DNA of 64,000 nt, from positions 372,001 through 436,000 of the forward strand of contig NC_079265.1 of assembly GCF_947241705.1 (NCBI RefSeq), in the 5' to 3' direction. This DNA comes from Saccharomyces mikatae IFO 1815 (Eukaryota > Ascomycota > Saccharomycetes > Saccharomycetales > Saccharomycetaceae). A program made the position numbers and the translations under genes. Shown in pieces: positions 61,074 to 64,000 of this stretch. A model generated the notes under the pieces. The model was not told the origin of the DNA. It saw only the letters and a list, made by a program, of their open reading frames with translations, and searched no databases. Numbering within the stretch: position 1 is the first letter of the stretch; every line of letters begins with the position of its first letter.

Positions 61074-62882
61074 ATGCCTGAGCAAGATCCACTGAATCCC
61101 AATGGCCGCAAGCGATCTGAAGTTCACTATATTTCAATTCCATTGAACAGAGGTTCTGCGTTTTCACCAGATGATACCATATCACAGTTTCAATCTGATG
61201 GATTCATGACACGTAGACAATCTATTTTAGACCAGCCGGTCGGCTCTTTTAAGGGAGTTAATTCTCTAAGTAGATTCGCGACCTCGCTGAGAAGAGCTAA
61301 TTCGTTCCGTAACATCGAACTAAATGCGGATAACGAAAGATCTTTTTTTAAAGAGAGTAATGATGAAACTTACGACCCTGATACTTTGGCTCCAGCTTTA
61401 GACGGTAGAAGGTTGTCAGTAACTCTTAATAATGCAGGTCGTCCCCGTGTTAGTAATTTAGCCAACAACGATAGAGTCAGCACAGTTAGTATGGCTATTC
61501 ACGACGATGATTATGGGTCTATTCAAAATTCCACAATTGAGGATTCAGGATCTATACTACGTCCTACCGCCTCTTTAACCGAAATGATGAGCGGTGGCGC
61601 GGGACGTAGCTGTATAAATAATGACATGGAATCAATTGTAGTGAAAAGAGTGGAAGGTGTAGATGGTAAGGTGGTGACTCTTCTTGCTGGCCAATCGACC
61701 GCCCCACAGACTATATTCAATTCGATTAATGTACTGATCGGTATTGGACTTCTGGCGTTACCTCTTGGGTTGAAATATGCCGGCTGGGTTCTGGGGCTTA
61801 CTATGCTTGCCATATTTGCCATAGGAACATTTTGTACAGCCGAACTTCTGTCTAGGTGCCTAGATACAGATCCAACTTTGATATCATATGCAGATTTGGG
61901 ATATGCAGCATTTGGTTCGAAAGGTCGTGCACTAATTTCTGCTTTGTTCACGCTTGATCTATTGGGTAGCGGGGTGTCTTTGGTGATTCTCTTTGGTGAT
62001 TCTTTAAACGCTCTCTTTCCTCAATATTCAACCACTTTTTTCAAGATAGTTTCATTTTTTGTCATCACACCTCCGGTTTTCATACCATTGAGTGTTCTTT
62101 CTAACATCTCACTCTTTGGTATTCTTTCAACAACGGGGACTGTGTTGCTCATTTGCTGTTGCGGATTATACAAGTCATCTTCACCGGGATCATTGATTAC
62201 TCCAATGGAAACGAGCATGTGGCCAATCGACTTGAAGCACCTCTGTCTATCTATTGGTTTATTGAGTGCCTGTTGGGGAGGGCATGCAGTTTTTCCTAAC
62301 TTGAAGACAGATATGAGACATCCGGAAAAATTTAAGGACTGTTTGAAGACAACTTATAAGATAACATCGGTCACTGACATAGGCACAGCCGTTATCGGAT
62401 TTCTGATGTTCGGTAATCTGGTAAAAGATGAAATTACTAAGAATGTTTTGCTAACGGAAGGATATCCAAAATTCGTATATGGCTTGATTTCAGCACTTAT
62501 GACTATCATTCCTATCGCGAAAACCCCGTTAAATGCAAGACCCATTGTTTCTGTGCTAGACGTTCTCATGCATATACAACACATAGATGAAACGGCTAGT
62601 GTTTTGAAAAGAAGAGTAGCAAAAGGTCTCCGGACGTTCAATAGGATTTTCATCAATGTTGTTTTCGTTTTGATAGCTATCAATTTCCCTGAGTTTGATA
62701 AGATTATTGCATTCTTAGGTGCAGGCTTGTGTTTTACAATTTGTCTCATTTTGCCGTGTTGGTTCTATTTAAGATTATGTAAGACAACTATTAAACCATG
62801 GGAAAGAGTGGCCTGTCACATAACCATATGTATAAGTGTTGTATTGTCTACATTAGGAGTTGGTGCTGCGATCATCTCTTAG
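61074..62882 (+). CDS. AVT1: Vacuolar amino acid transporter Avt1
   Basis: Proton-coupled importer of neutral and basic amino acids into the vacuole (AAAP family). 602 residues, the S. cerevisiae length. A Ser/Arg-rich cytosolic N-terminus (1 to about 205), where TORC1-linked regulation is thought to act, precedes about eleven membrane segments (from about 208, [21 protein letters not shown], the family's first helix, to the C-terminus). The promoter is squeezed against the centromere. Confidence 0.96.
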   Translation: MPEQDPLNPNGRKRSEVHYISIPLNRGSAFSPDDTISQFQSDGFMTRRQSILDQPVGSFKGVNSLSRFATSLRRANSFRNIELNADNERSFFKESNDETYDPDTLAPALDGRRLSVTLNNAGRPRVSNLANNDRVSTVSMAIHDDDYGSIQNSTIEDSGSILRPTASLTEMMSGGAGRSCINNDMESIVVKRVEGVDGKVVTLLAGQSTAPQTIFNSINVLIGIGLLALPLGLKYAGWVLGLTMLAIFAIGTFCTAELLSRCLDTDPTLISYADLGYAAFGSKGRALISALFTLDLLGSGVSLVILFGDSLNALFPQYSTTFFKIVSFFVITPPVFIPLSVLSNISLFGILSTTGTVLLICCCGLYKSSSPGSLITPMETSMWPIDLKHLCLSIGLLSACWGGHAVFPNLKTDMRHPEKFKDCLKTTYKITSVTDIGTAVIGFLMFGNLVKDEITKNVLLTEGYPKFVYGLISALMTIIPIAKTPLNARPIVSVLDVLMHIQHIDETASVLKRRVAKGLRTFNRIFINVVFVLIAINFPEFDKIIAFLGAGLCFTICLILPCWFYLRLCKTTIKPWERVACHITICISVVLSTLGVGAAIIS

Positions 62883-63125
62883 TCAGCGACATACTTGCTA
62901 TATTAAGAGATTTATTCATTTCAGTTCCTTCTGAGATGAATATCGAAAGTATAGTGTACATATTATTCGTGTAGAGTTATTTTTCTTTCATTTTCATTTT
63001 CATTTCGGTATCGGCCGTCAGAATGAACAGTAGAAAATTTTCTCTTTTGCGATGAGCTTTGAAGAAGTATTGGTGTTTTATGAATAAAAGATGAGTACAC
63101 GAAGAACCTCAAGGATAGTCGCATA
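62883..63125. promoter_or_regulatory. MPP10 promoter with RRPE and PAC
   Basis: PAC element GCGATGAGCT at 63049-63058 and an RRPE-like AGAAAATTTTCT at 63032-63043, side by side about 70-95 bp before the MPP10 ATG. This pairing marks ribosome-biogenesis genes. An ATTTTCATTTTC repeat lies near 62990-63005. Confidence 0.8.
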
Positions 63126-64000
63126 ATGTCGGAACTCGCTGAAGTTTTGAAATCTAATGCTGGCGGTATTTTATTGAAAGACCCTTCTACTACCTTTAAA
63201 GATGTCAAAACTTATATAGATTCAGTTATTAATACTTGTAAAAATGCGAACATTATAAAGAAAACAGAATTAGACGAAATCACTGTTGATGGTTTAGATG
63301 CAAATCAGATCTGGTGGCAGGTCAAACTGGTTCTTGAAAGTATTGATGGTGATTTACTTCAAGGAATTCAAGAGCTCAAAGATGTTTTCATACCTTCTTC
63401 TCACAATCCTCCTGTTGAGGACAATTCAAACATATCGTCTGGAGAAGAAAGTGCAAAAGAAGAGGCAGAGAGCTTTTCTGAAGAGGAAGCAATACTTTCT
63501 GATGAAATTTCTGTGGCTGAGAAGCAGGGCGGTGATAGTTTCTCCGAGGAGGAAGAGGAACCTATACCGGATAATAAAGAAGCAAAGACGAAGGCAGATT
63601 TTGTCGAGGAAGATAAAATATCTTCTAGGCAAGGCGAAGGGAATTCATTAACTGATCCTTATGGTATTAATGACAAATTCTTCGATCTTGAAAAATTCAA
63701 TAGAGAGACTTTAGCTTCGGAAAATTTTGATGAAGCTGCTGACGAGGGTGAAGATGCAGAGATAGATTACTTTCAAGATGTACCTTCAGATGAAGAGGAA
63801 GAGGAGGCCATTTATTATGAAGATTTTTTTGACAAACCTGGAGAGGAATCTGTGAAGAACAATCTTGACATAAATGATTCAGAAGATGATGATCAAACGA
63901 ATGAAAAGGAGTATGATTCTGTCATGGATAAAGTCAAGTTAGACTTGTTTGCTGATGAGGAGAATGAGTCAAGCGCTGAAGAAATGGGCGAAGATAGCGG
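63126..64000 (+). CDS. MPP10: SSU processome protein Mpp10, N-terminal part
   Basis: Scaffold of the U3 snoRNP with Imp3 and Imp4, needed for early 18S rRNA cleavages. Only the first 291 codons are in the window, and the frame is open to the right edge. MSELAEVLKSNAG and the block LDANQIWWQVKLVL match S. cerevisiae Mpp10. They are followed by a very acidic stretch and then the conserved DPYGINDKFFDLEKFN and AIYYEDFFDKP segments that contact Sas10/Utp3 and Imp partners. Confidence 0.95.
   Translation, partial: MSELAEVLKSNAGGILLKDPSTTFKDVKTYIDSVINTCKNANIIKKTELDEITVDGLDANQIWWQVKLVLESIDGDLLQGIQELKDVFIPSSHNPPVEDNSNISSGEESAKEEAESFSEEEAILSDEISVAEKQGGDSFSEEEEEPIPDNKEAKTKADFVEEDKISSRQGEGNSLTDPYGINDKFFDLEKFNRETLASENFDEAADEGEDAEIDYFQDVPSDEEEEEAIYYEDFFDKPGEESVKNNLDINDSEDDDQTNEKEYDSVMDKVKLDLFADEENESSAEEMGEDS

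Overview
The window is a gene-dense yeast chromosome segment and can be placed by gene order. From left to right it carries IRC18/OSW6(partial)-SNX4-TAD2-KAR2-HCA4-BET4-MAD2-VPS53-RNR2-RRN7-APS3-PET130-BBC1-MPS3-TPH3-CCT3-MAD3-VTC4-RPC17-NOP9-CCT8-CTK2-CYR1-SYS1-COX16-OST1-PRE3-CEN10-AVT1-MPP10(partial). This is the left arm of Saccharomyces chromosome X (YJL037W to YJL001C/W), the centromere, and the first two right-arm genes. Short introns with GTATGT/TACTAAC signals, a point centromere, Ty-type LTRs beside tRNA genes and an HDEL-ended BiP all agree. Compared with the S. cerevisiae proteins as I remember them, conserved proteins differ by a percent or two and fast ones (MAD3, NOP9, MPS3) by roughly 10-15 percent. 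That suggests another Saccharomyces species (mikatae, kudriavzevii, jurei or arboricola are candidates) rather than S. cerevisiae. I cannot settle the species without a search.

Layout. 1-1.4 kb: end of a probable spore-wall gene, decayed LTRs, tRNA-Val. 1.7-13.8 kb: SNX4, TAD2, KAR2 with a conserved unfolded-protein-response promoter, HCA4, BET4 (one-codon first exon), MAD2, VPS53. 13.9-15.4 kb: tRNA-Met and a long RNR2 control region with a Crt1/Rfx1 X-box. 15.4-37 kb: RNR2, RRN7, APS3 (spliced), tRNA-Gly with nested LTRs, PET130, BBC1, MPS3, TPH3, CCT3, MAD3, VTC4. 37-49.5 kb: RPC17, NOP9, CCT8 and CTK2, interspersed with four tRNA genes (Lys, Trp, Met, Leu) and three LTR clusters. 49.5-60.4 kb: CYR1, SYS1, COX16, OST1, PRE3. 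60.4-64 kb: CEN10, AVT1, start of MPP10.

The genes are independent housekeeping units rather than an operon-like system. Themes do recur: mitotic checkpoint and segregation (MAD2, MAD3, MPS3, CEN10), chaperonin (CCT3, CCT8), ribosome synthesis (HCA4, RRN7, NOP9, MPP10), secretion and vacuole (SNX4, KAR2, BET4, VPS53, APS3, SYS1, OST1, AVT1, VTC4).

I found no defence, toxin, biosynthetic or other foreign gene cluster. The structure not explained by ordinary genes is in the LTR clusters. A 381-bp stretch crossing two different LTR remnants occurs twice, 8.4 kb apart, with no difference that I can see. Two young 381-bp LTRs with perfect 5-bp target duplications are nested in older LTRs. They belong to a copia-type LTR family that I cannot match with confidence to a named S. 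cerevisiae family.
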